This document shows positions 38,949-48,002 of a stretch of DNA of 64,000 nucleotides, piece by piece (positions within the stretch are counted from its first letter, which is position 1; every line of letters starts with the position of its first letter). The stretch covers positions 1 through 64,000 of the forward strand of contig CAZGTQ010000270.1 in NCBI GenBank assembly GCA_964528575.1, written 5' to 3'. The translations under genes were made by a program, and so were the position numbers. This DNA is from CAZGTQ01 sp964528575 (GTDB lineage Bacteria; Planctomycetota; UBA1135; GCA-002686595). Below the pieces are notes generated by a model, which was not told the origin of the DNA, ran no database searches, and saw nothing but the letters and a program-made list of their open reading frames with translations.

Positions 38949-41315
38949 ATGCGCGCGCTCTCCGGCACCGGCGACGAAGCCTTCTTCGAGGAGCTGCGCG
39001 ACGCGCTGCGCGAGGACGAGCTCGCGCCGGGCGCGATCGAGGGGTACGAGGTCGGGCCCGAGCTCCACCGCGGCGGCCAGGGCGTCGTCTACCGCGCGAT
39101 CCAGCGCTCGACGCGCCGCGCGGTCGCGCTCAAGGTGCTCCGCGCCGGCGCGCGCTCCTACCGCGAGCGCCTGCGGTTCGAGCGCGAGGTCGACCTCGCC
39201 TGCCGCCTGCGCCATTGCGGCATCGTCGTCGTGCACGACCGCGGCGTCGCCGGCGGGCGTCCGTGGTATGCGATGGAGCTCGTCGACGGGCTCACGCTCG
39301 ACGCGTACCTCGAGCGCGCGCGGCCCGCGCTCACCGAGCGGCTCGCGCTGTTCCGCGCGATCTGCGACGCCGTCGCGCACGCGCATCGCCACGGTGTGAT
39401 CCACCGCGATCTCAAGCCGAGCCACGTGCTGGTCGACGCGGCGGGCGCGCCGCGCGTCCTCGACTTCGGTGTCGCGCGCGCGCTCGACGACGACCGCGCC
39501 GCGGCCGTGACGCGCGACGGTGAGCTCGCCGGCACGCTCGCGTACGCGTCGCCCGAGCAGGTCGCGGGCGATGCCGCCGCGGTCGATACGCGCACCGACG
39601 TGTACTCGCTCGGCGTCGTGCTGTACGAGCTCGTGACCGGGCGCCGGCCGTACGACGTCTGCGGACCGGTCGCCGAGGTCGTCGGACGCATCGCGCACGC
39701 GCAGCCGGCCGATCCCGGCGTCGACCGCGACCTCGCGGCGATCCTCGACGCCGCGCTCGCGAAGGACCCCGACGCGCGCTATCGCACCGTCGAGGCGCTC
39801 GCCCGCGACGTCGGGCACTGGCTCGCGCGCGAGCCGGTCGAGGCGCGCGGCGGGGGAGCGTGGTACGAGCTGCGCAAGGGCCTCGCGCGCCACCGCCGCG
39901 CCGTGCTGGCCGGCGCGCTCGTGCTCGTCGCGGCGCTCGTGGGCGGCGGCTTGCTCGCGCGCGAGCGGCTGCGCGCCGAGCGGCAGCGCGAGAGCGCCCA
40001 GCTCGTGCGCGAGATCTTCCAGGACGTGCTCGCCGCGGCGGCGCCGCAGCGCATGGGCGGCGACGTGCGGCTACTCGAGATGTTCGAGGAGGCGTCCCGG
40101 CGCATCGAGGAAGGGCTGATCGACGCGCCCGACGCGCAGGCCGCGGTGCAGCTCACGATCGGCGACACGTACCGCGAGCTCCTGATGCTGTCCGAGGCGG
40201 TGCCGCACCTGCGGCGCGCGGTCGAGCGCTACCGCGTCGTCGACGGCGCGCAGCGGCTCGAGCTCGCGCGCGCGCTCGAGCTCCTCGGGCTCGCGCTCGC
40301 GGCGCTGAACGACCCCGACGCCGTCGCGGCGCACGAGGAGGCGCTCGCGCTGCGACGCCGCGCGCTCGATCCGGCCGATCCCCGCATCGCCGCGAGCGAG
40401 CGCGGCCTGGCGGTCGCGCTGCTCGCGCAGTGGGACGCGGGGGAGGCCGAGCGCAAGCGGGCGGCCGCGCTGCTGGGCGACGCGCTCGCGCGCTTCGCCG
40501 CCGCGCACGGCGACGAGCATCCGGAGGTCGCCGAGACGCGGCTGCGGCGCGCGTGGCTCCTGCGCGAGCGCGGCGCGGCCGGCGTCGAGGGCGAGCTGCG
40601 CGCGGCGCTCGCGACGTTCGAGGCGAGCGCGCCGTCGGATCCGCGGACGATCGAATGTCTCAACGCGCTGTCGTCCTTCCTCCAGGGGGCGGAGCGGTTC
40701 GACGAGGCCGAGGCGGCGCTCGCGCGGTCGATCGCGCTCACCCGTGAGCTCTACGGCGACGAGCGCGCGATCGAGATGCTGCGGCGCCAGGCGCGGCTGC
40801 AGTACGCGCGCGGCGAGCTCGTGACGGCCGAGCTGCTCTCGCGCCGCGCGATCGCGCGCGCGCTCGAGCGGTGGGGCGAGCGGCGGCCGGAGCGCGCCGC
40901 GGAGCTCGGATCGCTCGCGGCGCGCGTCGTCGAGCCGCTCGCGGGCGCGCCGCCGCCGTACGCCGAGGCCTTCGCGACGTTGCGCTCGCTCGAGGGCGAC
41001 GGCGCGTTCGAGCTCGCGAGCTGGTCGAACGGGCTCGCGCGCGTGCTCGCCCGGCTCGGCCGCGCGGACGAGACCGAGCCGATGCTGCGCGAGGCGCTGA
41101 ACGTCCGCTGCCGCGCGTTCGGCGACGACTGCCCGATCCGGCGCGCAACGATCGAGCAGCTCGCGGAGCACCTCGTCGCGGGCGGCCGCTGCGGCGAGGC
41201 CGTGCCGTTCCTGCGCGAGTCGATCGCGGCGTCGGAGCGCGTCGGCGAGAGCGACTCGGCGCGCGCGGCGCGGACGCGCGAGCTGCTGGCGGCGTGCGGA
41301 GAGGACACGCGGTGA
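38949..41315 (+). CDS. Transmembrane Ser/Thr kinase with TPR tail; atypical catalytic loop
   Basis: 788 residues. The kinase domain spans about 31-300: Gly loop ELHRGGQGVVY, Lys62, DFG (172-174) and SPEQ. The catalytic loop reads HRDLKPSHVL, so the metal-binding Asn of the loop is His159; activity may be altered. A transmembrane helix at about 318-338 (AVLAGALVLVAALVGGGLLA) is followed by TPR-like repeats (ALELLGLALAALNDPDAVA, ALFRQ-like blocks) in the exported half. Its stop overlaps the GTG of the sigma factor at 41312 (GTGA), a tight kinase-sigma coupling. Presumably the kinase modulates that sigma factor or its regulator. Confidence 0.93.
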   Translation: MRALSGTGDEAFFEELRDALREDELAPGAIEGYEVGPELHRGGQGVVYRAIQRSTRRAVALKVLRAGARSYRERLRFEREVDLACRLRHCGIVVVHDRGVAGGRPWYAMELVDGLTLDAYLERARPALTERLALFRAICDAVAHAHRHGVIHRDLKPSHVLVDAAGAPRVLDFGVARALDDDRAAAVTRDGELAGTLAYASPEQVAGDAAAVDTRTDVYSLGVVLYELVTGRRPYDVCGPVAEVVGRIAHAQPADPGVDRDLAAILDAALAKDPDARYRTVEALARDVGHWLAREPVEARGGGAWYELRKGLARHRRAVLAGALVLVAALVGGGLLARERLRAERQRESAQLVREIFQDVLAAAAPQRMGGDVRLLEMFEEASRRIEEGLIDAPDAQAAVQLTIGDTYRELLMLSEAVPHLRRAVERYRVVDGAQRLELARALELLGLALAALNDPDAVAAHEEALALRRRALDPADPRIAASERGLAVALLAQWDAGEAERKRAAALLGDALARFAAAHGDEHPEVAETRLRRAWLLRERGAAGVEGELRAALATFEASAPSDPRTIECLNALSSFLQGAERFDEAEAALARSIALTRELYGDERAIEMLRRQARLQYARGELVTAELLSRRAIARALERWGERRPERAAELGSLAARVVEPLAGAPPPYAEAFATLRSLEGDGAFELASWSNGLARVLARLGRADETEPMLREALNVRCRAFGDDCPIRRATIEQLAEHLVAGGRCGEAVPFLRESIAASERVGESDSARAARTRELLAACGEDTR

Positions 41316-41881
41316 CGACGAGCCGCACGCTCGTGCAGCGGCTGCGCGACCCGCGCGACGGCGACGCGTGGGCGCGCTTCTTCGAGCTCTACGCGCCCGC
41401 TCTCGAGACGTACGCGCGTGCGCGCGGGCTGTCGGCGACCGACGCCGAGGAGGTGCGCGACGAATGCCTCGAGATCGTGTCGCGGCGCATGCCGGCGTTC
41501 GAGTACGACCGCGCGCGGGGCGGGTTCCGGCGCTGGCTGCACACCGTCGCGCGCGGCGTGATCGTCGACCGGCTGCGGCGCCGTCGCGAGACGAGCGCGG
41601 ACACGGGCGCGCTCCAAGCGCTCGCGGACCCGCGGCCCGGGCCGGACGAGCTGTGGCGTCGGGCCTGGCGGCGCGAGGAGCTGCGCTACGCGTTCGCCGA
41701 GGCGCGTCGCAGCGAACCGCCGCGGGCCGTCGAGGTCTTCGAGCTCCTGCTCCGCGATGAGCTCGGCGTGGCCGAAGTGTGCGCGCGGACGGGGCTGCGG
41801 CCGGCCGCGGTGTACAAGGCGAAGAGCCGCGTGCTCGCGCGCGTGCGCGAGGTGCTGCGGCGCCTGGGGACGACGGAGTGA
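41312..41881 (+). CDS. RNA polymerase sigma-70 factor (ECF type), coupled to the kinase
   Basis: 189 residues from a GTG at 41312 that overlaps the kinase stop. Region 2 is present (DAWARFFELYAPALETYARA, EEVRDECLEIVSRRMP, FRRWLHTVARGVIVDRLRRRR) and region 4 carries VAEVCARTGLRPAAVYKAKSRVLARVRE, a full helix-turn-helix. There is no extra C-terminal domain. Overlap with the kinase argues for co-translation and a shared pathway. Start codon choice follows from the overlap; no ATG is available in frame at the right place. Confidence 0.93.
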   Translation: MTTSRTLVQRLRDPRDGDAWARFFELYAPALETYARARGLSATDAEEVRDECLEIVSRRMPAFEYDRARGGFRRWLHTVARGVIVDRLRRRRETSADTGALQALADPRPGPDELWRRAWRREELRYAFAEARRSEPPRAVEVFELLLRDELGVAEVCARTGLRPAAVYKAKSRVLARVREVLRRLGTTE

Positions 41882-41937
41882 CGCTCGCTACAGGTGCGAG
41901 CGCGGCCGACGGTCGCGCGTCATGATCGCTTCGACGT

Positions 41938-42225
41938 TCATGTCCGGTCCCGCCTACGCCCGCGCGTGAAGAGCGAGAGGACCGCGACCACCAGCGCGGA
42001 GCCCAGGATGGCCCACACGATCGGGAAGGCGTCGCCGTCGATCTCGACCGTGAAGATCGGCGGCAGCTCCAGCGCGTCCGCGACCAGCGTTCCGACGAGC
42101 GCGCCGACGAAGCCGAGCGCGATCGCGACCAGGCAGCCGCCGCGGGAGACGCCGGCGATCGCCTGGCCGAGCGCGCCGCACACGCCAGCGACCAAGAGCA
42201 GCAGCAGGATCTCGAGAAGGCTCAT
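41938..42225 (-). CDS. GlsB/YeaQ/YmgE-family small membrane protein
   Basis: 95 residues with three hydrophobic helices (LLEILLLLLVAGVCGALGQ, GGCLVAIALGFVGALVGTLV, WAILGSALVVAVLSLF). The GLGQAI/GGxxxxIxLGFVGALVG pattern is typical of the transglycosylase-associated/GlsB stress family, including the central glycines. Members are small envelope proteins linked to stress, with no proven biochemical activity. The C-terminus is basic (RGRRRDRT). It is convergent with the sigma factor gene, 56 bp away. Confidence 0.85.
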   Translation of the reverse strand: MSLLEILLLLLVAGVCGALGQAIAGVSRGGCLVAIALGFVGALVGTLVADALELPPIFTVEIDGDAFPIVWAILGSALVVAVLSLFTRGRRRDRT

Positions 42226-42287
42226 GTCTCGCCAGCGGTTGCAAGCGGCGTGCCGCTCGCGAGGAGCGGGCGGCCGGCGCGCCGGCG

Positions 42288-42330
42288 GGAGCGCTCGAGC
42301 GGGAAGGGGACTGTGCTCGAGGAGCGCTCC
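42288..42330 (-). terminator. Candidate terminator hairpin after the secreted beta-helix gene (42358)
   Basis: The arms GGAGCGCTCGAGC (42288-42300) and GCTCGAGGAGCGCTCC (42315-42330) pair with a small bulge across a 14-nt loop, 27 nt after the stop on the minus strand. A perfect palindrome GCCGGCGCGCCGGC lies next to it (42273-42286). No T-run follows, so the function is inferred from stem strength and position. Confidence 0.45.
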
Positions 42331-42357
42331 GCGCCGGACACGCCGGGTCGCCGTTGG

Positions 42358-44379
42358 TCAGGGAGCGTCGCCGCGCACCGCGTTCGAGGCCGCGAGGACC
42401 TCGGGCGCGGCCGGGTCGATGATCCAGGCCTGCGCCCAGATCGACTTGCCCGCCGCGGGTGCGGGCCACGCGTAGCCCGTGAACGCCGCGGTGCCGGCGG
42501 CATCGGTCGTGAAGGGCAGGAGCACGTCTGGCGCGGGGACGAGCGTGCCGCCGAGCAGCGGAATCGAGAGCGCGGAGGCACCGACGACGAACAGTCCGGG
42601 CGTCGACTCGCGCCCGTTCGACACGTGCAGCGACGTGGTCGAGCCCGCGGTCAGTGGGCCGCCGCCGGCGAGCACCGGGTCGCCGTACGTGCCGGCGAGC
42701 GCGGAGCCGAGGTCGGCCCAGGGCGAGGCCGCGACGATGCGCGGCGGCGAGACCTCGCTCGTGTTGCCGTCGGCGTCGGTCGCGGTCGCGGTCAGCGCGA
42801 GGCCGCTCGTGATCTGCGGCAGGTGCACGACGAACGTGCCGTCGGGCCGCGGCGTCGCGACACCGAGGAACGTCTCGGCCTCGACGACGTTGCCGAACGA
42901 GGGGAGCGGGTTCGAGAAGAGCTCGACGCTCGCCAGCTCCGGGGCCGACGTGTCGAGCGTGCCGGTGACGACGGTGCCCTGCGCGCTCGTGATCGCGCTC
43001 GCGAGCACGGGGTGGTTCATGAGCTCGTTCGGACCGCTGTCGCCGTCGCCGGGATCGTTCGAGGTCGGCCCGTCGAAGTCGAGGTCGATCGGCAGGAGCC
43101 CGGCCCCGTCGTTCTCGTAGAGCGCGTTCCCGCTGATGCGGTTGCGCTTCGCTTGCCAGATGACGCGCACGCCGCCTTGCTGGTTGTACGCGATCGTGTT
43201 GCCCTCGCCCGGCCCGGTGCCGCCGAGGACGTTGTCGGTGGGGGACGGCTGCGAGGTGGCGAACACCGCGAACACGACACCGACGCCGTTCGGGATCGGG
43301 TTCGTGCCGCTCGCGTCGACGCCGATCGAGTTGCCTTGCACGACGTTGCCGGTCGCGCCGCCGTCGAGCCAGATTCCGTACTGGAAACCCTTCGTGCCGG
43401 TGATGCCGCCGATCACGTTGCCGCGGATCACGTTGTTCGATCCGGCGAGCTCGAGGCCGATGTCGCCGGTGTTCGCCGCGGCGACCGTGCCGCTCGCGTC
43501 GGTGCCGATCAGGTTGCCGAGCACGAGGTTGCCGTCCGCGGAGACGCGGACCTGGGCGCCGCTCGGCTGGCCGTGCTCGCCGAGACTACCCGCCTCGGCG
43601 ATGCGGTTGCGCTCGCCGGGCCCGAGGCCGCCGATGCGGTTGCCCGTCGCGTCGCCGCGGATCTGGACGCCGTTCCACGAGCCGGTGAGCAACTCGTTCC
43701 CGATCACGACGTTGTCCTGGGCCACGTCGCCGAAGTACGCCTCGATCCGCACGCCGTCGTTGCCCGACGAGAGCCGGTTGCCCTCGCCGGACTGCGCGCC
43801 GCCGATCACGTTGCGGTCGCCCTCGATCAGGACGGCGGAGTAGAGCGGGCCGCCGATCGAGCAGCCGACGACGACGTTCTCGCTCGCGGTCGCGTACAGG
43901 GCGATGCCGTGGCCGCGGTTGCCCATGTTTCCCAGGCCGACGAAGCGGTTGCGCGACGAGACGACCGAGAACATCGGCGACGAGAGGTACGCCGGGTGCG
44001 TGTTGAAGAACGCGACCTCGGGACCGTTCGGGTTCGTGTCGCCGCTGAACGCGGTCTGCGTCGTCCCGTCGACGGTGGTGTCGTCGTCGGTGAGCATCCA
44101 GGGTGCTCCGCCGTTCTCGATCACGGGGCCGGTCGAGCCGAGGCCCCAGTCGCTCTGCGGGATCTGGAACCCGACCGTCTGCGGGCCCGGCGTGTTGTTC
44201 GTGGCGGTGATCGCCTCGCGCATCGAGACGAGCCCGTCGGGCCCGGGCAGGTCCGCGACGGTCTTGGCGCCGGTGAAGTCGGAGGTGTCGCTCCTCGTCG
44301 ACACGTAGACGGTCGTCTGCGCCGCGGCGGGCACGGCGACGAGGAGCGGGAGCAAGCGGGCGAGAACGTGCAGGTTCAT
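42358..44379 (-). CDS. Secreted CSLREA-like parallel beta-helix protein with C-terminal module
   Basis: 673 residues with signal peptide 1-21 (LHVLARLLPLLVAVPAAAQ). An SMREA motif (52-56, family consensus CSLREA) near the start and repeated N-rich turns (NRFVGLGNMGN, NVVIGNELL, NRIGGLGPGERNR, NVVQGNSIGVDASG) mark NosD/PbH1-like parallel beta-helices. The C-terminal 112 residues (GSALAGTYGDPVLAG ... PEVLAASNAV) match the tails of the proteins at 50973 and 52634. Probably an exported surface protein, function unknown. Confidence 0.9.
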   Translation of the reverse strand: MNLHVLARLLPLLVAVPAAAQTTVYVSTRSDTSDFTGAKTVADLPGPDGLVSMREAITATNNTPGPQTVGFQIPQSDWGLGSTGPVIENGGAPWMLTDDDTTVDGTTQTAFSGDTNPNGPEVAFFNTHPAYLSSPMFSVVSSRNRFVGLGNMGNRGHGIALYATASENVVVGCSIGGPLYSAVLIEGDRNVIGGAQSGEGNRLSSGNDGVRIEAYFGDVAQDNVVIGNELLTGSWNGVQIRGDATGNRIGGLGPGERNRIAEAGSLGEHGQPSGAQVRVSADGNLVLGNLIGTDASGTVAAANTGDIGLELAGSNNVIRGNVIGGITGTKGFQYGIWLDGGATGNVVQGNSIGVDASGTNPIPNGVGVVFAVFATSQPSPTDNVLGGTGPGEGNTIAYNQQGGVRVIWQAKRNRISGNALYENDGAGLLPIDLDFDGPTSNDPGDGDSGPNELMNHPVLASAITSAQGTVVTGTLDTSAPELASVELFSNPLPSFGNVVEAETFLGVATPRPDGTFVVHLPQITSGLALTATATDADGNTSEVSPPRIVAASPWADLGSALAGTYGDPVLAGGGPLTAGSTTSLHVSNGRESTPGLFVVGASALSIPLLGGTLVPAPDVLLPFTTDAAGTAAFTGYAWPAPAAGKSIWAQAWIIDPAAPEVLAASNAVRGDAP

Positions 44380-44557
44380 GGCGGGAGCACTCCGGGGAAG
44401 GACGAGGAGCCGTCCCCCTGGCAAGCAGCAGACCGCCGGGCCGAAACGCCCTTCCTGGGCACGCCAGGGCCGATTTTCCCGCGCGACCGCCAGAGCCACT
44501 CCAAGATCCGGACGCGTCGTCCGAGCTCTGGACGGAGGTGGCCGCCGAATAGAAGGG

Positions 44558-44595
44558 GAGCCCGGCAGCGCGGCCTGCCCCGCGCTCCCGGGCTC
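44558..44595 (-). terminator. Strong hairpin, probable intrinsic terminator after the gene at 44614
   Basis: The arms GAGCCCGGCAGCGCGG (44558-44573) and CCGCGCTCCCGGGCTC (44580-44595) form a 16-bp stem with one mismatch and a 6-nt loop. On the minus strand it starts 18 nt after the stop at 44614 and is followed by CCCTTCTATT. Confidence 0.6.
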
Positions 44596-44613
44596 TTCAT
44601 CGGAGTCGCAGTC

Positions 44614-46116
44614 TCAAATCGGCGGCGGCTCCTCGATCAGCTCGGGGCAGAACCGCAGCTCGTCCAGCGCGCCCGAGCTCGAGAGGTGCAGCTCGAGCCG
44701 GCGCACGCCGGGGATCGTCTTGGACACCGACTGCTTCGAGCCGTCGCCGAGCGCCTGCAGGGGCACGGTGTCGATCAGCAGCCCGCCGTCGTCGTACGCC
44801 TCGAAGAAGGCGAACTCGCCGACGTCGATGTCGAGCACCGTCGCGCCCTGGAACGTCACGTCGAACGTGAAGTCGAAGATCAGCGTGCCGCCGTTGGCCT
44901 CGTCGTCGGGCACGTCGACGAACCCGTCGCCGTCCATGTCGACGTCGTTCTCCGCGATGATGAGCACGAGCCCGTCGCCCGCGGCGAGGTCCCCGTCGCC
45001 GCCCGACGGACTGTCTGCGTCGAACAGAATCGCCTTGTCGACCGCTCCGTTGCTGTCGGCGGACACGAGCATCCCGAGCGATGCGAACTGGTTCGTCACC
45101 GTTTCGCCCTTGACGAGCTCGGTCGGCACGCCCGCGCTCGTGCCGTCGAAGTCGACGACGACGGGACAGAAGACGAAGTCGAACGTCGCGATGGCGCCGG
45201 AGCCGACGAAGTCGACTTCCATGCGCGAGACGCCCGGTACGTTGCTGCCGACGGTGAAGACGGAGTTGTCGCCGCCGGGCGGCAGCGGCACGGTCGAGAT
45301 GAGCACGTTCGACGAGTCGAAGAAGCGGATCACACTCCCGCCGCCGTCGTCGAGATCGACGAGCGTGATCGCGCAGAACGTGACCGGATCATCGAACAGC
45401 ATCGTGATGATGCCGCCGCCCGCCTCGTCGTCCGGGACGTCGACGAGCCCGTCCATGTCCGCGTCGACGTCGTTCTCCGCGACGATGAGCAGGTTCCCCA
45501 GCGGCTTGTCGTTGTTCAGCCCGGGCCCGGGCGTCATCAGGTCGAGATCGCCCGGCGAGGGGTTTCCCGAATCGAAAATGATCACCTTGTCCGGATGACC
45601 GGGGAACTTGTTGACCGCGGAGATGTGCAGCCCGAGGCTCGCGTACTGCTCGGCGACCGTCGCGCCGGCCGGGAGCGGGTCTCCGTCCGCGGTGAAATTG
45701 AAGTTGAGCGCCTCGCACGGAATCGCTCCGAGCACGAGCGGCTTGGCGGGCGACAACGACAGGAAGCCGTCCTGCGTCACCACGATCGCCTTGAAGTGCA
45801 TCGGGATGGGCCCGAACTGCATCATCGTCTGCTTGTGCGCCTGCATCTCGATGACGAGCTCGTCCCCGATCAGCATCTGCGCCTTGAAGACGGAGGCCTG
45901 GTTCAGGTCGAAATCGCCCGGCGCGTTGCACGGATGTCCGACGAGAACCACCGCCTTACCGACGGCGTTCTGGACGTGCGCGCGGTACCGGATCGCGTTC
46001 GGCCCGATCTCGTACGTCAGCGTCAGGCCCGGATCGGGCGCCGGCGCCATGGGCCGGGAGAGCGCAACTGGCGTCGCCAGAGCCAGGGCCGTCAGGGTCA
46101 AGAGCGTTGTCCTCAT
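44614..46116 (-). CDS. Secreted protein with a duplicated Asp-rich (calcium-loop-like) domain
   Basis: 500 residues, with AGGAG 10 nt before the ATG at 46116 and a signal peptide (MRTTLLTLTALALATPVALS). The N-terminal part (30-135) is unlike anything I recognise. Two related beta-rich domains follow, about 138-317 and 321-490. Each has a start of the form (F/V)DFDG or NFNFTADG, an ATVAEQYASLG / ETVTNQFASLG step, and the Asp-rich block IAENDVDxDxDGxVDVPDDEA (around 215-231 and 390-406), a calcium-loop-like sequence. The C-terminus is acidic and Pro-rich (ELIEEPPPI). No enzyme motif; likely an extracellular Ca-binding or matrix protein. Confidence 0.85.
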   Translation of the reverse strand: MRTTLLTLTALALATPVALSRPMAPAPDPGLTLTYEIGPNAIRYRAHVQNAVGKAVVLVGHPCNAPGDFDLNQASVFKAQMLIGDELVIEMQAHKQTMMQFGPIPMHFKAIVVTQDGFLSLSPAKPLVLGAIPCEALNFNFTADGDPLPAGATVAEQYASLGLHISAVNKFPGHPDKVIIFDSGNPSPGDLDLMTPGPGLNNDKPLGNLLIVAENDVDADMDGLVDVPDDEAGGGIITMLFDDPVTFCAITLVDLDDGGGSVIRFFDSSNVLISTVPLPPGGDNSVFTVGSNVPGVSRMEVDFVGSGAIATFDFVFCPVVVDFDGTSAGVPTELVKGETVTNQFASLGMLVSADSNGAVDKAILFDADSPSGGDGDLAAGDGLVLIIAENDVDMDGDGFVDVPDDEANGGTLIFDFTFDVTFQGATVLDIDVGEFAFFEAYDDGGLLIDTVPLQALGDGSKQSVSKTIPGVRRLELHLSSSGALDELRFCPELIEEPPPI

Positions 46117-46485
46117 GTGACTGGATCTCCTCGATTGTCCTTCCCGAAAATTGCGCGAGCCGGCCGACCCGGAGCGATGGGCACCCGCAGAGGCAACCGC
46201 CGTGCCGCAACGGCCGAATCCCCGCGTGGCGGCCGCGCGTGCCGTGATTTCGGCACCCGCCATTCGCGCCGTGCCACCGCTGCCGCGGGCGGCGCCGACG
46301 GCGAAAGGGGCTTTCTACATTCGGCGAGCGTCGTCCCCGGCCGCCCGCCGCTGGCGGCGGCGTGACGACGAGCGGTCGACGCTCCCGCCGAGAGCAGCGC
46401 GATGCGCGCGGGCGTGAGCGCGCGCGCCGCCCGACTAGAAGGCGGCCGACTGGAAGGCGGCCGGCCGCTCAGCCGGATCGGCCAG
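46117..46485. other. 369-bp non-coding stretch between two minus-strand genes
   Basis: No credible coding frame. The right part holds a 15-nt direct repeat, GACTAGAAGGCGGCC (46433-46447) and GACTGGAAGGCGGCC (46448-46462), and a perfect 12-nt palindrome GCGGCCGGCCGC (46457-46468) just beyond the stop of the gene at 46486, which could act as a terminator. The left part contains the AGGAG for the gene at 46116. No promoter is evident. Confidence 0.4.
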
Positions 46486-47436
46486 TCAGGGAGCTCCGCG
46501 GGCGCGGCCGGCGCCTCCCTCGGCCTCCCGCTCGAGCTGTCCCGCCTCCTCCTCGGTGTCGACGTCCTCCGCGAGGCTCACCTGATCGACGATCGGGAAG
46601 CCGATGCCGACGGGGTGCGGCGCGTGGGTGCGCAGGAAGATGCGTCCGACGAGCCGCTCGAGCTCGACCGACGCGATCGAGCCGCGGCGCAGGGCGCGTG
46701 CGAGCGCGAGGCCGCTCGTCACGACGGTCACCGTCCGGCTCGGCAGGCGCAGCGCCGCGAGCAGCCGGACGTCCTGGGCGAGGAGCGAGAGCAGCACCGT
46801 GCGCAGCAGGGCGGCGCGGCGCACGCCGACCGAGCGGTTGCGCGAGCGGTACGACGCGTCGAACAAGCGGTAGAGCAGCGGCAGTCGCAAGGCCGCGGGA
46901 TCGAAGACGGCGAGGTGCCCGGGCAGGATGCGCACGGCCTCGGCCGCGCCGCTGGGCACGACGCGGTAGACCGGCTTCCACGCGAACGCGCCGAGCTCGG
47001 CCGGGTCCTCCGGCACGCGCACGAAAGGCAGCCACAGAGCGCGCGCCCCGTCGCGCTCGTAGCGCGACCGCAGCTCCGCGAGCTCGTCGGCGCTCGGCAG
47101 CACGTCGCACGCGATCACCGCCAGCGGCCCACCGCCCGCGGCGACGTGCGCCTCGATCGCGGCGCGCAGGTTCGCGCCGACGCTCCCGTCGGTGTCGATG
47201 ACGCGCGCTTCGAGCCCGAGCGGCTCGACCACGCGCGCGGGCCCCGCGACCGACAGCGGGCCGAAACCACCCGCCGCCGCAAGTCGCTCGGCGAGCAGCT
47301 CGAGCAGCGCTCTGCCGCCGACGCGGATCGTGGCACCCTTGTACGCAGCGAGCGGGTGCAGCCCCGCGCCGCTCGCGGGCAGCGTGCTCGGCGCGAGGTC
47401 GCTGCCGGCGAGGATCGTGACCGGGATGGAGCGCAT
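46486..47436 (-). CDS. MobA-like nucleotidyltransferase family protein
   Basis: 316 residues. The N-terminus VTILAGSDLAPSTLPASG and the later LAAYKGATIRVGGRALLELLAERL fit the NTP-transferase (MobA-like) Rossmann-type fold, with the acidic site ACDVLPSADEL (Asp108 or Asp112 candidates). The typical GGxxxRxGxxK loop is degenerate. The C-terminal half (VRRAALLRTVLLSLLAQDVRLLAALRL, then a basic/acidic tail) is uncertain. It might transfer a nucleotide to a sugar phosphate or to a cofactor precursor. Neighbouring genes give no clear pathway; a META lipoprotein lies 39 nt upstream. Confidence 0.75.
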   Translation of the reverse strand: MRSIPVTILAGSDLAPSTLPASGAGLHPLAAYKGATIRVGGRALLELLAERLAAAGGFGPLSVAGPARVVEPLGLEARVIDTDGSVGANLRAAIEAHVAAGGGPLAVIACDVLPSADELAELRSRYERDGARALWLPFVRVPEDPAELGAFAWKPVYRVVPSGAAEAVRILPGHLAVFDPAALRLPLLYRLFDASYRSRNRSVGVRRAALLRTVLLSLLAQDVRLLAALRLPSRTVTVVTSGLALARALRRGSIASVELERLVGRIFLRTHAPHPVGIGFPIVDQVSLAEDVDTEEEAGQLEREAEGGAGRARGAP

Positions 47437-47475
47437 CGGAGCGTCGGTTCGCGCGCGTCCCGTTCCCGGCGTCTG

Positions 47476-47958
47476 TCAGCCCGAGCTCGCCGACGCGTCG
47501 GCCGCCGCGCGCGTCGCCGGCCGCAGCTCGACGAGCGGCTCGTCACCGGAGAGCAGCTCGAGCCGACCGTCGCGCACGCGCGCGCGATCGACGCGCTCGA
47601 GCGCGCCGAGGAAGCGACGCTCGAGCTCCATCCGTTCCGGCGAACCCGCCATGCGCGTCGCACCGATCGCGGAGAAGACCAGAGCGCCGTCGTCGCCGCC
47701 GAGCTGGTCGCCACGGCTGAACGACGCGAACCAGCGGTTGACGCCGGCGCCGCCGCCGGCACGCCCGTCCGCCGACAGCCGGAGCGAGACGTCGGCGTCC
47801 GTCGGGACGCGCTCGCTCTCGACGGCGACGACCGACCAGGCCGTCCCGATCAGCGCCGGCTCCGGCACGTCGGGCGCCGCGGGGGCGGTCGACGCGCACG
47901 CCGCGCCGAGCGACAGGAAGAGGAAGACGACGAGGGCCAAGGGGAGCAGGTGCGGCAT
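47476..47958 (-). CDS. META/HslJ-domain lipoprotein
   Basis: 160 residues. A hydrophobic leader ends in LGAAC (Cys21), a plausible though imperfect lipobox. After a Pro/Ala linker the META-type core follows: LIGTAWSVVAVESERVPTD, DVSLRLSADGRAGGGAGVNRWF (the conserved G-x-x-N-x-F-type element), VFSAIGATRMAG and the C-terminal MELERRFLGALERVDR. HslJ-like lipoproteins confer resistance to envelope stress or novobiocin in E. coli; here only the fold is supported. Probably co-transcribed with the transferase gene at 46486. Confidence 0.82.
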   Translation of the reverse strand: MPHLLPLALVVFLFLSLGAACASTAPAAPDVPEPALIGTAWSVVAVESERVPTDADVSLRLSADGRAGGGAGVNRWFASFSRGDQLGGDDGALVFSAIGATRMAGSPERMELERRFLGALERVDRARVRDGRLELLSGDEPLVELRPATRAAADASASSG

Positions 47959-48002
47959 GGGCCCGCATTGGACCCGAATCGGCGGCGCGCGTCGACGTGC
48001 CT

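Noticed and set aside
42250..46365. 1371-codon plus frame opposite two secreted protein genes
   Set aside because: Arg/Val/Asp-rich shadow; the minus-strand proteins have signal peptides and repeat motifs.
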